Shown piece by piece: positions 21,553 to 30,546 of a stretch of DNA of 41,976 nt. The stretch comes from Candidatus Parcubacteria bacterium. GTDB lineage: Bacteria > Patescibacteriota > Minisyncoccia > Phycocordibacterales > UBA12088. The notes under the pieces are model-generated. The model saw nothing but the letters and a program-made list of their open reading frames with translations, did not search any database and was not told the DNA's origin. A program made the position numbers and the translations under genes. The number at the start of each line of letters is the position of its first letter. Positions within the stretch are counted from its first letter, which is position 1. The stretch is taken from assembly GCA_003694545.1 (NCBI GenBank), contig RFKD01000040.1:1-41976 (forward strand), read 5' to 3'.

Positions 21553-24500
21553 ATGGCGCATCCGGAAAACCAGCGAGAGGGTGCACAATCGTCTCTCTTC
21601 GCGTCCTACTACGGCAGTGAGCCGCTTTCAGATCGGGCACGGCGGGAAGAAGCCATCCTCGCGCAATGGCGCGAAACCAACGCGTTTGACCGTTCGCTCC
21701 AAAAGCCGGCGCCGCAAGGCGAATTCGTGTTTTACGAAGGGCCACCAACCGCAAACGGCCGCCCCGGCATTCACCACTTGGTGGCGCGGGCGTTTAAAGA
21801 CCTCATTCCTCGCTACAAAACAATGCGCGGATACTATGTGCGTCGCAAAGCCGGATGGGACACGCACGGTTTACCGGTGGAAGTAGAAGTGGAAAAAAAG
21901 CTCGGCTTCAAAACCAAGCGCGAGGTGGAAGCGTTTGGCATCGAGCGGTTCAATGAGCTGTGCAAACAAAGCGTGTGGGAATACGCGCGCGAGTGGGAGC
22001 GCTTCACGGAGCGCATTGGCTACTGGATCGATTTAGACAACGCATATGTCACCTACCACCCGGAATACATAGCAACCCTTTGGTGGATCGTGGCGCAGCT
22101 CCACAAGCGCGATCTCCTGTATCGCGACTACAAGGTGGTGCCGTGGTGTCCCCGATGTGGCACGCCGCTGTCGTCGCACGAGCTCGCGCAAGAGTACCGT
22201 GAGGTGGAAGATTGGGCGCTGTATGTACGCTTTGCGCTTGAGGGGAAGGAAAACGAATATCTCCTCGCGTGGACCACGACGCCCTGGACTCTGCCGGGCA
22301 ATATCGCTTTGGCGGCGCATCCCGAACTGTCCTACGTGAAGGTGCGTGCGAAAGGCGGTGCGGCGTATTGGCTTGCCAAAGATCGCGTTGGCGCGATTTT
22401 TGGCGAAGAGGCGGTTGTTGAAGAAGAACAACCGGGGACCCAGCTTGTGGGCTGGCGGTATCGGCCGTTGTGGCAGGGAGTACCTTTCTTGTGGAGCGAA
22501 GAAGAGCAAGCGCGGGCTTTGCAGGTATATCCTGCCGAGTTTGTGAGCGCTGAAGAGGGAACCGGCATCGTGCATACTGCCGTGATGTACGGGCAGGAAG
22601 ACTACGAGCTTGGCGAGCGCTACCAACTCCCCAAGCGCCACCTCGTTGCGGAAGACGGCACCTTTATTCCCGAAGAAGCGCTGGGGGCGCTTGGAGGGAA
22701 GTATGTTAAGGATCCCGAGACAGAAACGCTGATTGAAGAACACCTCAACAAGACAGGCGCGCTCTTTCGCGGCGAAACCATCACGCACGCCTACCCGTTT
22801 TGCTGGCGTTGCAAACAGCGCGTTTTGTACTACGCGCACACCTCGTGGTTCGTGCGAATGAGCGCGCTGCGCGAGGAGCTTTTGAAGGAAAACCAAACTA
22901 TTCACTGGGAGCCGGAACATTTGCGCGACGGCCGTTTTGGAGAATGGCTTGTGAATGTGAAAGATTGGGCGATAAGCCGCAACCGGTTTTGGGCAACACC
23001 GCTTCCCGTGTGGGAAAGTCCGACGGGAACCCGTGTTGTTGTCGACAGTATCGCCACCTTGCGGAACCTCACCCCGTCGCGGGGCAACCGTTTTTGGCTC
23101 ATGCGGCATGGGGAAGCCCTTTCCAACGCGGGTGGCTTTGTGGACGACGGGCGTGATCCGAATAACAGTCTTACGGGCGAGGGGCGCGAGGCGGTACGGC
23201 AAGCCGCGCGAGCACTCAAAGAACAGGGGATTACCGTTATCTACACCTCCCCCGTGCGTCGCGCGCGGGAAACTGCGGAAGTAGTCCGCCAAGAACTCGG
23301 TTTGCCGCAAGAGGCGGTGCGTGTTGATGAGCGTCTGCGGGAAATTGGAGTTGGCGAATTGCAAGGGCAACCACTTGAAAAATGGCACGAAGTCATGGGG
23401 CCGCCTCGCGCGCGGTTTGCAGCGCCGCCCGCGGGCGCTGAGCCGTGGGAAGCAGTGCGCCAGCGCACGGCACAAGCCTTGTTTGCCATTAATGAGGCGC
23501 ACGAGGGGGAACGGGTGCTCATCGTCTCGCACCAAACACCGCTGGCATTGCTCACAGCGGCGTTTGACGCGCGCGGGGCGGAGTGGACCAAGCGCAACTA
23601 CGAGAAGCTCCCATTGCTGCATCCGGCAGAAGTATTGGAAAAAGGAGAATTTCGCCCCTATCCTCACAACCCCCAATGGGAGGTGGACCTCCATCGCCCC
23701 TATGTTGATGAGTGGACCTTGGTTGCGCCCGATGGCTCGCGCTTAAAGCGAGTAGAAGAGGTGATGGATGTGTGGTTTGACTCGGGGGCGATGCCGCTTG
23801 CGCAAGACTACTATCCGTTTGAAAACCGACAGTGGGTTGATGGCCCCGGCTATCCCGCCGACTATATTTGCGAAGGGGTTGACCAAACGCGCGGCTGGTT
23901 TTACACCTTGCACGCGATTGGTGTTGCGCTCGGCAGAGGAAAAGCGTATCGCAGTGTGATTAGCGTAGGCCATATTCTCGATAAGGAAGGGAAGAAAATG
24001 TCCAAATCGCTTGGCAACATCGTTGACCCATGGCAAATGATGGCGCGCTACGGGGTGGATGTGGTGCGAATGTACATGTACAGCATCAATCAGCCGGGTA
24101 TGCCCAAACTTTTTGACGAAGCGCACCTCAAGGAACTCGAGCGCAACTTCTTTAACCTTGTTGAAAACACGCTCAATTTCTATACCCTTTACCGTCACCC
24201 CAACGACGATGGAAAATCGCCTCCCGGAGAGCCACACATTCTCGACGTGTGGCTGGCATCACGCACGAGCGCCTTGGAGGCGCGCGTGCGCGCCTTGCTG
24301 GATGACTATAAGGTTTTTGAGGCGGCACGCGAATTGCTCTCATTCGCCGAGGATCTTTCTCGCTGGTATGTGCGTCGCTCCCGCACTCGTATGCGCGGTC
24401 TTACGGGCGAGGAGGACCATCAAGCCGCTTCTCGCGCGTTACGAGAAGCCTTGCGCGCCTTTGCACAAATTGTGGCGCCCTTCACACCCTTTCTTGCCGA

Positions 24501-25077
24501 ACACTTTTTTGCCGCTGTGCGCTTGGCGGATGACCCTACCAGCGTCCATGTGACGAATTGGCCGCAGTTAGCGCCCCCTGATACGACGCTCCTTGAGCGA
24601 ATGGATAAGGCACGCGCTATTGTTTCCGAGGCGTTGCGCCAGCGCGACCAAGCCGGAATCCGTGTGCGCCAACCTCTCGCAAAGATCGTGCTGAGTGAAG
24701 ACCCAATGGGGATCGCAACAAATGAAGCATTGGCGCGCGAAGTGTGCGAGGAGGTGAATGTGCTTGCGCTTGAGGTAAACCCAGACGCTTCGGGAGCGGT
24801 AGCGCTCGACACGACGATCACGGACGAGCTGCGCACGATGGGGTGGGTACGGGAAGCGCAGCGCCTCATTCAAGAAGCGCGCAAGAAAGCAGGTATGACC
24901 CCTAAAGAAGAGGCGAATGTTGTGCTTGCCGCCGCGCCGCAAGCGCAAGGCGCGCTTGCGGCGCGGCGCGATACCCTCGCGCGTGCAGTCCGTGCGCGCG
25001 AGCTCAACATCACGCAAGATGAGTCTCTTGCGCAGTGTGACCCGCCTGTGCGCGTGGTTGCTATCAAGACGGCGTGA
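21553..25077 (+). CDS. ileS: Isoleucyl-tRNA synthetase with inserted histidine phosphatase domain
   Basis: A 1174-residue class I synthetase, longer than the usual 900-1050. The catalytic start EGPPTANGRPGIHHLVARAF has GIHH (72-75) as HIGH motif. CP1 editing features are TTPWTLPGNIALA and GTGIVHTAVMYGQEDYELG. KKMSKSLGNIVDP lies at about 814-826, followed by anticodon-binding and C-terminal domains. Between NRFWATPLPVWESPTG (about 477-492) and VDLHRPYVDEWTL lies an insert (about 511-700) that is a full histidine phosphatase: FWLMRHGEALSN, YTSPVRRARETAE, LREIGVGELQG and LIVSHQTPLAL. The Cys pairs that usually form zinc ribbons here are absent. Charging should work; the role of the insert is unknown. 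Confidence 0.93.
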   Translation: MAHPENQREGAQSSLFASYYGSEPLSDRARREEAILAQWRETNAFDRSLQKPAPQGEFVFYEGPPTANGRPGIHHLVARAFKDLIPRYKTMRGYYVRRKAGWDTHGLPVEVEVEKKLGFKTKREVEAFGIERFNELCKQSVWEYAREWERFTERIGYWIDLDNAYVTYHPEYIATLWWIVAQLHKRDLLYRDYKVVPWCPRCGTPLSSHELAQEYREVEDWALYVRFALEGKENEYLLAWTTTPWTLPGNIALAAHPELSYVKVRAKGGAAYWLAKDRVGAIFGEEAVVEEEQPGTQLVGWRYRPLWQGVPFLWSEEEQARALQVYPAEFVSAEEGTGIVHTAVMYGQEDYELGERYQLPKRHLVAEDGTFIPEEALGALGGKYVKDPETETLIEEHLNKTGALFRGETITHAYPFCWRCKQRVLYYAHTSWFVRMSALREELLKENQTIHWEPEHLRDGRFGEWLVNVKDWAISRNRFWATPLPVWESPTGTRVVVDSIATLRNLTPSRGNRFWLMRHGEALSNAGGFVDDGRDPNNSLTGEGREAVRQAARALKEQGITVIYTSPVRRARETAEVVRQELGLPQEAVRVDERLREIGVGELQGQPLEKWHEVMGPPRARFAAPPAGAEPWEAVRQRTAQALFAINEAHEGERVLIVSHQTPLALLTAAFDARGAEWTKRNYEKLPLLHPAEVLEKGEFRPYPHNPQWEVDLHRPYVDEWTLVAPDGSRLKRVEEVMDVWFDSGAMPLAQDYYPFENRQWVDGPGYPADYICEGVDQTRGWFYTLHAIGVALGRGKAYRSVISVGHILDKEGKKMSKSLGNIVDPWQMMARYGVDVVRMYMYSINQPGMPKLFDEAHLKELERNFFNLVENTLNFYTLYRHPNDDGKSPPGEPHILDVWLASRTSALEARVRALLDDYKVFEAARELLSFAEDLSRWYVRRSRTRMRGLTGEEDHQAASRALREALRAFAQIVAPFTPFLAEHFFAAVRLADDPTSVHVTNWPQLAPPDTTLLERMDKARAIVSEALRQRDQAGIRVRQPLAKIVLSEDPMGIATNEALAREVCEEVNVLALEVNPDASGAVALDTTITDELRTMGWVREAQRLIQEARKKAGMTPKEEANVVLAAAPQAQGALAARRDTLARAVRARELNITQDESLAQCDPPVRVVAIKTA

Positions 25078-25084
25078 GGCGGGT

Positions 25085-25669
25085 ATGTACCATATCTACC
25101 ACACACGCGGGCTTGTTATTGAGCGGGTTCAGCGGGGGGAGCAAGACCTTGTCGTGAGTATCCTCACCGACGATCCAATGCTTGGCCTCGTTCGCGCTTG
25201 GGCAACGAGCGGGGCGAGTGCTTTTTCACGAATGCGCGCGGCGCTTGAACCTCTCACGGAAGGGCAATACGCGTTCGTGCGCGGCAGGTTTCAATGGCGC
25301 CTTATCGGCGCGCAAGCAAAGAGGTGGCTTGCGCCGCAAGTGGTGTGCAGAGCAAACCATCGGATTGTCGGCCCTTTCGCGCGGTTCCTCATGGAAATTA
25401 TGCCTTCTGAAGGAATGGTTCCCCCAGAGGTAGTTCATACTGCGCGCGATCTGGTGGTGAGCGCCGCCCGTGCTAACGCGTTGCCGCTGGAGGCCCTTCA
25501 TCAGGCTGTGGCGCGCGTGCTTCACGCCTTGGGGTACCTGCCCAGCCCCAGGCCCGCGCGGCAAGAGCAGGTCGCAAGCGCGCTGTGGGCGGCGGGTATC
25601 CCTCATGCGGTATACTACCTTTATGGCAGACCCGCTACCGCCAAGAGACAATTCGTCTTTGGATCGTAA
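25085..25669 (+). CDS. recO: DNA repair protein RecO
   Basis: A 194-residue protein from ATG 25085, 7 bp after ileS. The N-terminal OB fold reads MYHIYHTRGLVIERVQRGEQDLVVSILTDDPMLGLVRAWATSGASAFSRMRAALEPL, the typical RecO start with the T-x-G-I/L-V and GE-x-D positions. The helical C-terminal part is shorter than usual (about 240) and no Cys4 zinc finger is seen. RecO helps load RecA on SSB-coated single strands; recA and ssb are both in this window. The last 47 nt overlap the start of the next gene and contain that gene's promoter. Confidence 0.8.
   Translation: MYHIYHTRGLVIERVQRGEQDLVVSILTDDPMLGLVRAWATSGASAFSRMRAALEPLTEGQYAFVRGRFQWRLIGAQAKRWLAPQVVCRANHRIVGPFARFLMEIMPSEGMVPPEVVHTARDLVVSAARANALPLEALHQAVARVLHALGYLPSPRPARQEQVASALWAAGIPHAVYYLYGRPATAKRQFVFGS
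25606..25616 (+). promoter_or_regulatory. Extended -10 promoter TGCGGTATACT inside recO
   Basis: TGCGG-TATACT ends 6 nt before ATG 25623 of the DUF11-like gene, while still within the recO reading frame. Confidence 0.6.
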
Positions 25670-27662
25670 CCAAAGCAAGGCGCCGTTTTGGCGCTTCGGG
25701 AGCCGTTCGCGCATTAAGGCTGTCGACACGCTTTTGCACGGGCGGGGTGAAGACGCGGCTGAGAATGTCCAAGCGGTCCGTCATCACCGCCTCCATCCGC
25801 ACAGCGCGCTGTATGAAGACGCTCCGACAGTGTGGCGCGAGCCGCAGTCACAACCATCTCTTTCTGCGCGCGCAATAGATGAACCTCACGCACACGCTCG
25901 CGCGGCATCTCATGGTTGGGTATGGGCGCTGTTTCTCGGCTCACTGCTTTTTTTCCTGGGCGTTGCCGCCTTTTCATTGTATGTGTGGCTGGGGGACCGC
26001 AACGCGGTTTCCGTGCGCAATGTAGCGCTGTCTTTCGATGGTCCGCTGACCACCGGAGGCGGCGAAGAAGCCCTGTTTACCCTCACCCTGCGCAATCAAA
26101 ATCCCATGGACCTCAAGAATGCCGTTTTGACAGTGGAGTATCCCGACGGAACGCGCAAACCGGGGGACATCGCGACTCCTCTGCGCACCCAACGCATCCC
26201 CTTGGGCGATGTGAAGCCAGGGGATGAACGCGTCCAGCAACTGCGCTTGCTGTTTTTTGGTAATCAGAACGAGGTGAAAGAATTCCGCGCTCGGGTGGAG
26301 TATACCATTGAGGGGTCGCGGGCAACCTATGTGAAGGAAGCGTCATACACCACCACACTCACTTCGTCTCCTATTATTGTGAGGATGAGCGCGGTCTCAG
26401 AAGTAGTAAGCGGGCAGATAAGCGAATTTTTGGTGGAAGTGGTGAACAATAGCGAGCAAACGCTCCGCAATTTGCTTGCGGAAGTGCAATTACCGCCGTC
26501 GGTGCGTTTTGTGGGAGCGGAACCATCGCCGGGCACGGGAGCCAGTCTGTGGCGCATCGCCCAATTGCCCCCGCAAGCCATTTTTCCCATTCGCCTGACG
26601 TTGTTGCCAACAGGGACGGAAGGGGAAGTGCGCACATTCCGCGTTACCGTCGGGGAAGAACACCCAGATGCGCCGGGAACTATTGTAGCGGCGTTTGGCT
26701 CTCTTTTGTGGGAGGTGCGCCTCTCAAGCCCATTTGTGCGCCTTGCGGTTGAGGTAAACGGGCAGAAAGACGAAACCGTTTCCGTTCCCGCGGGGTCGCC
26801 AGCCGCGTTTAACATCACCTATCACAACACACTGCCCGTGTCGGTGTATGACCTTGTCATTGAGGCGCGGCTGAGAGGGGAGGGGTTTGATAAGTTCTCG
26901 GTTGAGCCGGAGGGGCAGGGCTTTTACGATTCAACGCAAAATATTGTGCGCTGGCATCCGCGCGATCTGCCGGTCTTGCGCGAAATCCAGCCGGGCGGAA
27001 GCGGTTCCGTGGCGTTTACCATCACCACATTGCCGCCGACGCGTATTACAACGCGCGCGCCAAGGTTTTTCGTAGCGATCCACGCGCAGGCGCGGCGCGT
27101 TCTCGAGACACAAGTGCCGGAGACATTGGAAGCCGCTGTTGAGCGCGAAGTACGCCTGGCGACCACGCCGCAACTTATGCAGTTCACGCGCTACTCGGAC
27201 GGTCCGTTTACGAACACGGGCCCCATACCTCCTAAAGTTGACGAGCGCACCACCTACACCATCACCTGGCGCGTCGTTAATCCGCTCAATGATTTGCGCA
27301 AGGTGCGCCTTTCGGCGCGGCTTCCGTCGTATGTGGAGTGGACGGGGAACATCTATCCCGCCGACGCCTCAATTCGCTTTAATCCGGTAAGCGGTGAAGT
27401 TGTGTGGGAAGCGGAAACTATACCGGCGGGCTCCGGCGTTAACCGTCCGGCCCGAGAAGTTTCATTCCAAGTTGCCATTCGGCCTGGAGCCTCACAAGTC
27501 GGCAACGCGCCTTTGTTGGTGAGCGAAGTCGCTGGCGAAGCGACCGACGCGTTCACGCAGTCGGTCATTCCCCTCAGTGCGCCGCCCGCGACGACGGAGC
27601 TGAAACTGGATCCTGCCTACTCGCGCACCGAAGGTTCAAAGGTTGGGAAAGTGGTGCCGTGA
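25623..27662 (+). CDS. Large surface protein with DUF11/Ig-like repeats
   Basis: A 679-residue protein. A polar cytoplasmic N-terminus (about 1-95) precedes one transmembrane helix (WVWALFLGSLLFFLGVAAFSLYVWL, about 98-122). The rest is extracellular and built from beta-sandwich modules of about 130-150 residues, in which phrases recur such as FTLTLRNQNPMDLKNAVLTVEYPDGT, FLVEVVNNSEQTLRNLLAEVQLP, FNITYHNTLPVSVYDLVIEARL and YTITWRVVNPLNDLRKVRLSARLP. These 'N-x-L-x-V-x-L-P' modules fit DUF11/CARDB-like adhesion repeats. It is probably an attachment or envelope-structuring protein. ATG 25623 is set by TATACT 6 nt upstream. Confidence 0.82.
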   Translation: MADPLPPRDNSSLDRNQSKAPFWRFGSRSRIKAVDTLLHGRGEDAAENVQAVRHHRLHPHSALYEDAPTVWREPQSQPSLSARAIDEPHAHARAASHGWVWALFLGSLLFFLGVAAFSLYVWLGDRNAVSVRNVALSFDGPLTTGGGEEALFTLTLRNQNPMDLKNAVLTVEYPDGTRKPGDIATPLRTQRIPLGDVKPGDERVQQLRLLFFGNQNEVKEFRARVEYTIEGSRATYVKEASYTTTLTSSPIIVRMSAVSEVVSGQISEFLVEVVNNSEQTLRNLLAEVQLPPSVRFVGAEPSPGTGASLWRIAQLPPQAIFPIRLTLLPTGTEGEVRTFRVTVGEEHPDAPGTIVAAFGSLLWEVRLSSPFVRLAVEVNGQKDETVSVPAGSPAAFNITYHNTLPVSVYDLVIEARLRGEGFDKFSVEPEGQGFYDSTQNIVRWHPRDLPVLREIQPGGSGSVAFTITTLPPTRITTRAPRFFVAIHAQARRVLETQVPETLEAAVEREVRLATTPQLMQFTRYSDGPFTNTGPIPPKVDERTTYTITWRVVNPLNDLRKVRLSARLPSYVEWTGNIYPADASIRFNPVSGEVVWEAETIPAGSGVNRPAREVSFQVAIRPGASQVGNAPLLVSEVAGEATDAFTQSVIPLSAPPATTELKLDPAYSRTEGSKVGKVVP

Positions 27663-27693
27663 AGGCGCGAGTGATTGTCTTGGGGAGAAAATC

Positions 27694-27702
27694 TGTTAGT
27701 AT
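27694..27702 (+). promoter_or_regulatory. Extended -10 promoter TGTTAGTAT of glyS
   Basis: TGT-TAGTAT ends 8 nt before ATG 27711 and lies inside the longer track ORF, which argues against the track start at 27675. Confidence 0.55.
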
Positions 27703-27710
27703 GGCGGAAT

Positions 27711-29012
27711 ATGGAGGTCGGCCTCGACACGCTTGTTGCGCTTGCAAAGCGCCGCGGTTTTATTTTTCCCGGCTCGGAGCTCTACGGCGGCCTTGCGGGG
27801 ACATGGGATTACGGCCCTTTGGGGGCGCTCCTTAAGCACAACATCGTGCGGCTGTGGTGGCAGTATTGCGTGTGGGAGCGGGAGGATATGGTTGCGCTGG
27901 ACTCAGCAATTTTAATGAATCCTCGCGTGTGGGAAGCGAGTGGCCATGTTGAGACCTTCACGGATCCGTTGGTGGAATGCGAGAAATGCAAAGGGAGGTT
28001 TCGGGCTGATAAACTCGACGACCCCACGCGTTGCCCTGAGTGTGGGGGCGCGCTTGGGGAACCGCGAGCCTTTCACCTGATGATTGAGGCAAAGGTTGGC
28101 GTATTGGACGACGGAAGCGGCAAGGTGTTCTTGCGGCCGGAAACCGCGCAGGGTATTTTTGTAAACTTCAAAAATATTGTGGACACAATGCACCCAAAAT
28201 TACCTTTCGGGGTCGCGCAGGTGGGAAGGGCGTTTCGTAATGAAATTTCCCCGCGCGATTTTCTCTTCCGCGCGCGGGAGTTTGAGCAAATGGAGATCGA
28301 ATATTTCGTGCGGCCGGACGGCTGGGAAGCGGCATTTGAGGTATGGCTCCGCACGGTCCGCTCATTTTTGGAGCGTGTTGGGATCGATATGGAGCGCGTG
28401 GTGGAAGAAGAAATTCCTCCCCAAGAGCGGGCGCACTACTCTTCCCGCACGGTTGATTTCAACTTCCGTTATCCGTTTGGTCTTGATGAGCTGTTAGGCT
28501 TGGCATATCGCGGCGACTACGATTTGCGGCGGCACAGCGAATACAGCGGTGTTGACTTGCGCTATCGCGAGCCCGGCGTGGAGCCGTTTTTTCCTCATGT
28601 GATTGAGCCGTCGTTTGGGCTTGACCGCCTCGTGCTTGCTGTGCTTCTCTCCGCGTATGACGAAGATGAAGTGGGGGAGGGGAAGCGTGTTGTCCTGCGC
28701 TTGAAGCCGGAAGTCGCGCCGTATCGCGTTGCTGTCTTTCCACTCCTGCGTAATAAGCCGCAGTTGGTGCAAAAAGCGCACGAGGTTTTTCGCGAGCTGC
28801 GCGCCCACCACCCTTCTGTTGTGTTTGATGACAACGGTAACATCGGCAAGCGCTACCGCCGACAGGATGAAATTGGTACCCCGTGGTGCGTCACCGTAGA
28901 TTTCCAATCGTTAGATGATGGCACTGTGACGGTGCGCAACCGAGATACAGCCGAGCAAGACCGTGTTCCTATTGATGAGCTTCCTGAGGCTGTCGGGCTT
29001 GTTGGCTCGTGA
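27711..29012 (+). CDS. glyS: Glycyl-tRNA synthetase (alpha2, class II)
   Basis: A 433-residue single-chain class II enzyme of the archaeal/eukaryal and Gram-positive homodimeric type, not the alpha/beta type. Visible are LAKRRGFIFPGSELYGGLAGTWDYGPLG, a Cys4 zinc module (CEKCKGRF ... CPECGG), motif 2 around FLRPETAQGIFVNFKN ... VAQVGRAFRNEISPRDFLFRAREFEQMEIEYF, motif 3 around VIEPSFGLDRLVLA, and the anticodon-binding domain VAPYRVAVFPLL ... GKRYRRQDEIGTPWCVTVDF. Length is near the short end for the family. Start 27711 (MEVGLDTL) follows its promoter by 8 nt. Confidence 0.96.
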   Translation: MEVGLDTLVALAKRRGFIFPGSELYGGLAGTWDYGPLGALLKHNIVRLWWQYCVWEREDMVALDSAILMNPRVWEASGHVETFTDPLVECEKCKGRFRADKLDDPTRCPECGGALGEPRAFHLMIEAKVGVLDDGSGKVFLRPETAQGIFVNFKNIVDTMHPKLPFGVAQVGRAFRNEISPRDFLFRAREFEQMEIEYFVRPDGWEAAFEVWLRTVRSFLERVGIDMERVVEEEIPPQERAHYSSRTVDFNFRYPFGLDELLGLAYRGDYDLRRHSEYSGVDLRYREPGVEPFFPHVIEPSFGLDRLVLAVLLSAYDEDEVGEGKRVVLRLKPEVAPYRVAVFPLLRNKPQLVQKAHEVFRELRAHHPSVVFDDNGNIGKRYRRQDEIGTPWCVTVDFQSLDDGTVTVRNRDTAEQDRVPIDELPEAVGLVGS

Positions 29013-29025
29013 GCGCCTTGCGGCG

Positions 29026-29034
29026 TGCTACACT
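29026..29034 (+). promoter_or_regulatory. Extended -10 promoter TGCTACACT of the AI-2E gene
   Basis: TGC-TACACT ends exactly 6 nt before ATG 29041, inside the longer track ORF. Confidence 0.55.
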
Positions 29035-29040
29035 ATCCGT

Positions 29041-30102
29041 ATGCCGCAGCGTGCTCGCCCTGTCTCTCTTACAATAGCTCCCAGCACGATTGCGCTTTTC
29101 GTGGCAGTTGGCTTGGGCCTGTGGGCGCTGTGGCTTTTGCGCGATGTAGTACTTATCGTCTTGACTTCCATTGTGCTTGCGAGCGCAATCTCCCCTGCGG
29201 TTGCCCGCCTTGAGGCAATGCGCCTTCCGAGAGCGTTGGCGGTCCTTATGGTATATCTCGGGTTTTTTGGTGTGCTTGGGCTTGCGGGCGTGTATCTCCT
29301 TCCTTTGGTTTTCCGCGATATCGCGAGTTTGCTTGCGGTGTGGCCGCAGTATGTGGCCGGCTGGGGAGATTTTGCTATTGTTTCGGCAGGTGAGGCCGCC
29401 TCTTCCATCTCGCAGTTGGAAAGCGTTGTGCGCGAGTTAGGGCAAAACGCCTCGGCTTCGCCAGCAGGCGTTGTGGAGGTACTTTCTGCCGCCTTTGGAG
29501 GATTGCTCAGTTTTGTGCTCATCGTTGTGTTTTCTTTTTATTTTGCCGTTGAGGAGCGGGGGTTGAATGATTTTATTTCTCTGCTAGCGCCTCCCGAATG
29601 GCGCGACCGCGTTTTGCGTATTTGGGCGCGCAGTCAGCGCAAAATGGGCCAGTGGCTACAGGGCCAGCTCGTGCTGGTGGTGCTAGTTGCAACGATCACC
29701 TACCTTCTGTTGGCAATTTTTGGGGTGCGGCACGCGCTTGCGCTTGCCTTGCTCGCGGGCATTTTAGAGATCATTCCCATATTTGGCCCCATTCTTGCTG
29801 CTGTGCCCGCGGTGGGACTTGCGTATCTCGATGGAGGTGTGCCTCTAGCGCTCACTATTGGCGCGGGGTATCTCCTCATTCAGCAGTTTGAAAACCACCT
29901 CATTTACCCGTTGGTGGTAACAAAGGTGGTGGGGGTGCCTCCTATTCTCGTGATTCTCGCCCTTGTGGTGGGGGCTCAGCTTGCCGGTTTTTTGGGTATT
30001 GTGCTTGCGGTACCGGTTGCCGCGGCGCTCCAAGAAGGCCTTGCGGAACTGCGGCGCCTTCGTTCAGCGGGACTCGCGCAACAGCAGCGCGCTGCGGCAT
30101 AG
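29041..30102 (+). CDS. AI-2E family transporter (PerM/TqsA-like)
   Basis: A 353-residue inner-membrane protein. Paired N-terminal helices (IALFVAVGLGLWALWLLRDVVLIVLTSIVLASAISPAVARLE) are followed by a large soluble loop (about 110-165). LSFVLIVVFSFYFAVEERGL leads to the family core GQLVLVVLVATITYLLLAIFGVRHALALALLAGILEIIPIFGPILAAVPAVGLAYL. The closing part is ENHLIYPLVVTKVVGVPPILVILALVVGAQLAGFLGIVLAVPVAAAL. Members export small molecules or act as ion antiporters; the family name does not prove autoinducer transport. Start 29041 is chosen over 28963, which overlaps glyS. A small membrane protein gene follows after 3 bp. Confidence 0.92.
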   Translation: MPQRARPVSLTIAPSTIALFVAVGLGLWALWLLRDVVLIVLTSIVLASAISPAVARLEAMRLPRALAVLMVYLGFFGVLGLAGVYLLPLVFRDIASLLAVWPQYVAGWGDFAIVSAGEAASSISQLESVVRELGQNASASPAGVVEVLSAAFGGLLSFVLIVVFSFYFAVEERGLNDFISLLAPPEWRDRVLRIWARSQRKMGQWLQGQLVLVVLVATITYLLLAIFGVRHALALALLAGILEIIPIFGPILAAVPAVGLAYLDGGVPLALTIGAGYLLIQQFENHLIYPLVVTKVVGVPPILVILALVVGAQLAGFLGIVLAVPVAAALQEGLAELRRLRSAGLAQQQRAAA

Positions 30103-30105
30103 CGT

Positions 30106-30366
30106 ATGGCGGCTTTGACCGAGGTGGTGTCGTGGATTCAGACAGTTGGGACCGTCGTGGTTGAGCATTTTACGGCGCGTCCATACGACGCGCTGTTTGT
30201 TATTGTGGGGCTTGTGGTTATCTTAGTTGTGGTGCATCTTCTCTCGGGGGTGTTGAAGGTGGCGGTGTACATGCTCGTCGTTGTCGTGTTGGCGCTTGCG
30301 GCGGCGTGGTTTTTGCGAGAGTTGGAGTGGTGGCAGATGGGAGCGGTGACACTTCCTTTTCATTGA
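30106..30366 (+). CDS. Small membrane protein next to the AI-2E transporter
   Basis: An 86-residue protein with two hydrophobic segments, DALFVIVGLVVILVVVHLLSGVL and VAVYMLVVVVLALAAAWFL, separated by one lysine, so it may form a hairpin or a long re-entrant helix. No family is recognised. Its ATG lies 3 bp after the AI-2E stop, so the two are almost certainly cotranscribed and translationally coupled, and it could be an accessory subunit. Confidence 0.6.
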   Translation: MAALTEVVSWIQTVGTVVVEHFTARPYDALFVIVGLVVILVVVHLLSGVLKVAVYMLVVVVLALAAAWFLRELEWWQMGAVTLPFH

Positions 30367-30383
30367 AAAACCGCGCGAACGGC

Positions 30384-30408
30384 CGGGAGCGCTCTCTCTC
30401 TCGGTGAG
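30384..30408 (+). terminator. Hairpin after the AI-2E operon
   Basis: GCGCTC and GAGCGC arms flank a CT-rich loop, about 20 nt behind the stop of the small membrane protein. No U-tract follows, so termination is only a possibility. The rest of the 180-bp gap holds a TGT-TACACT element and a chance DnaA-box match. Confidence 0.3.
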
Positions 30409-30546
30409 CGCGGTAGCTGAAGCTTGACTCAACGAACATCTTTACAGGCCCTGTTATGGCCCAGCCTGTCAAAGTTTATCCACAAGCGCCACGTGTAGGG
30501 GCGCGGCGCGCTTGTTACACTTTCTCTCAGCAACACTCAAGCAGCT

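Noticed and set aside
22033-23694. 553-codon minus-strand ORF opposite ileS
   Set aside because: A shadow of the ileS frame in GC-rich DNA; no domain and low-complexity basic composition.
30476-30484. A perfect DnaA-box-like TTATCCACA
   Set aside because: Only one copy was found, with no cluster, no AT-rich unwinding element and no dnaA/dnaN nearby; one match by chance is plausible in 42 kb.
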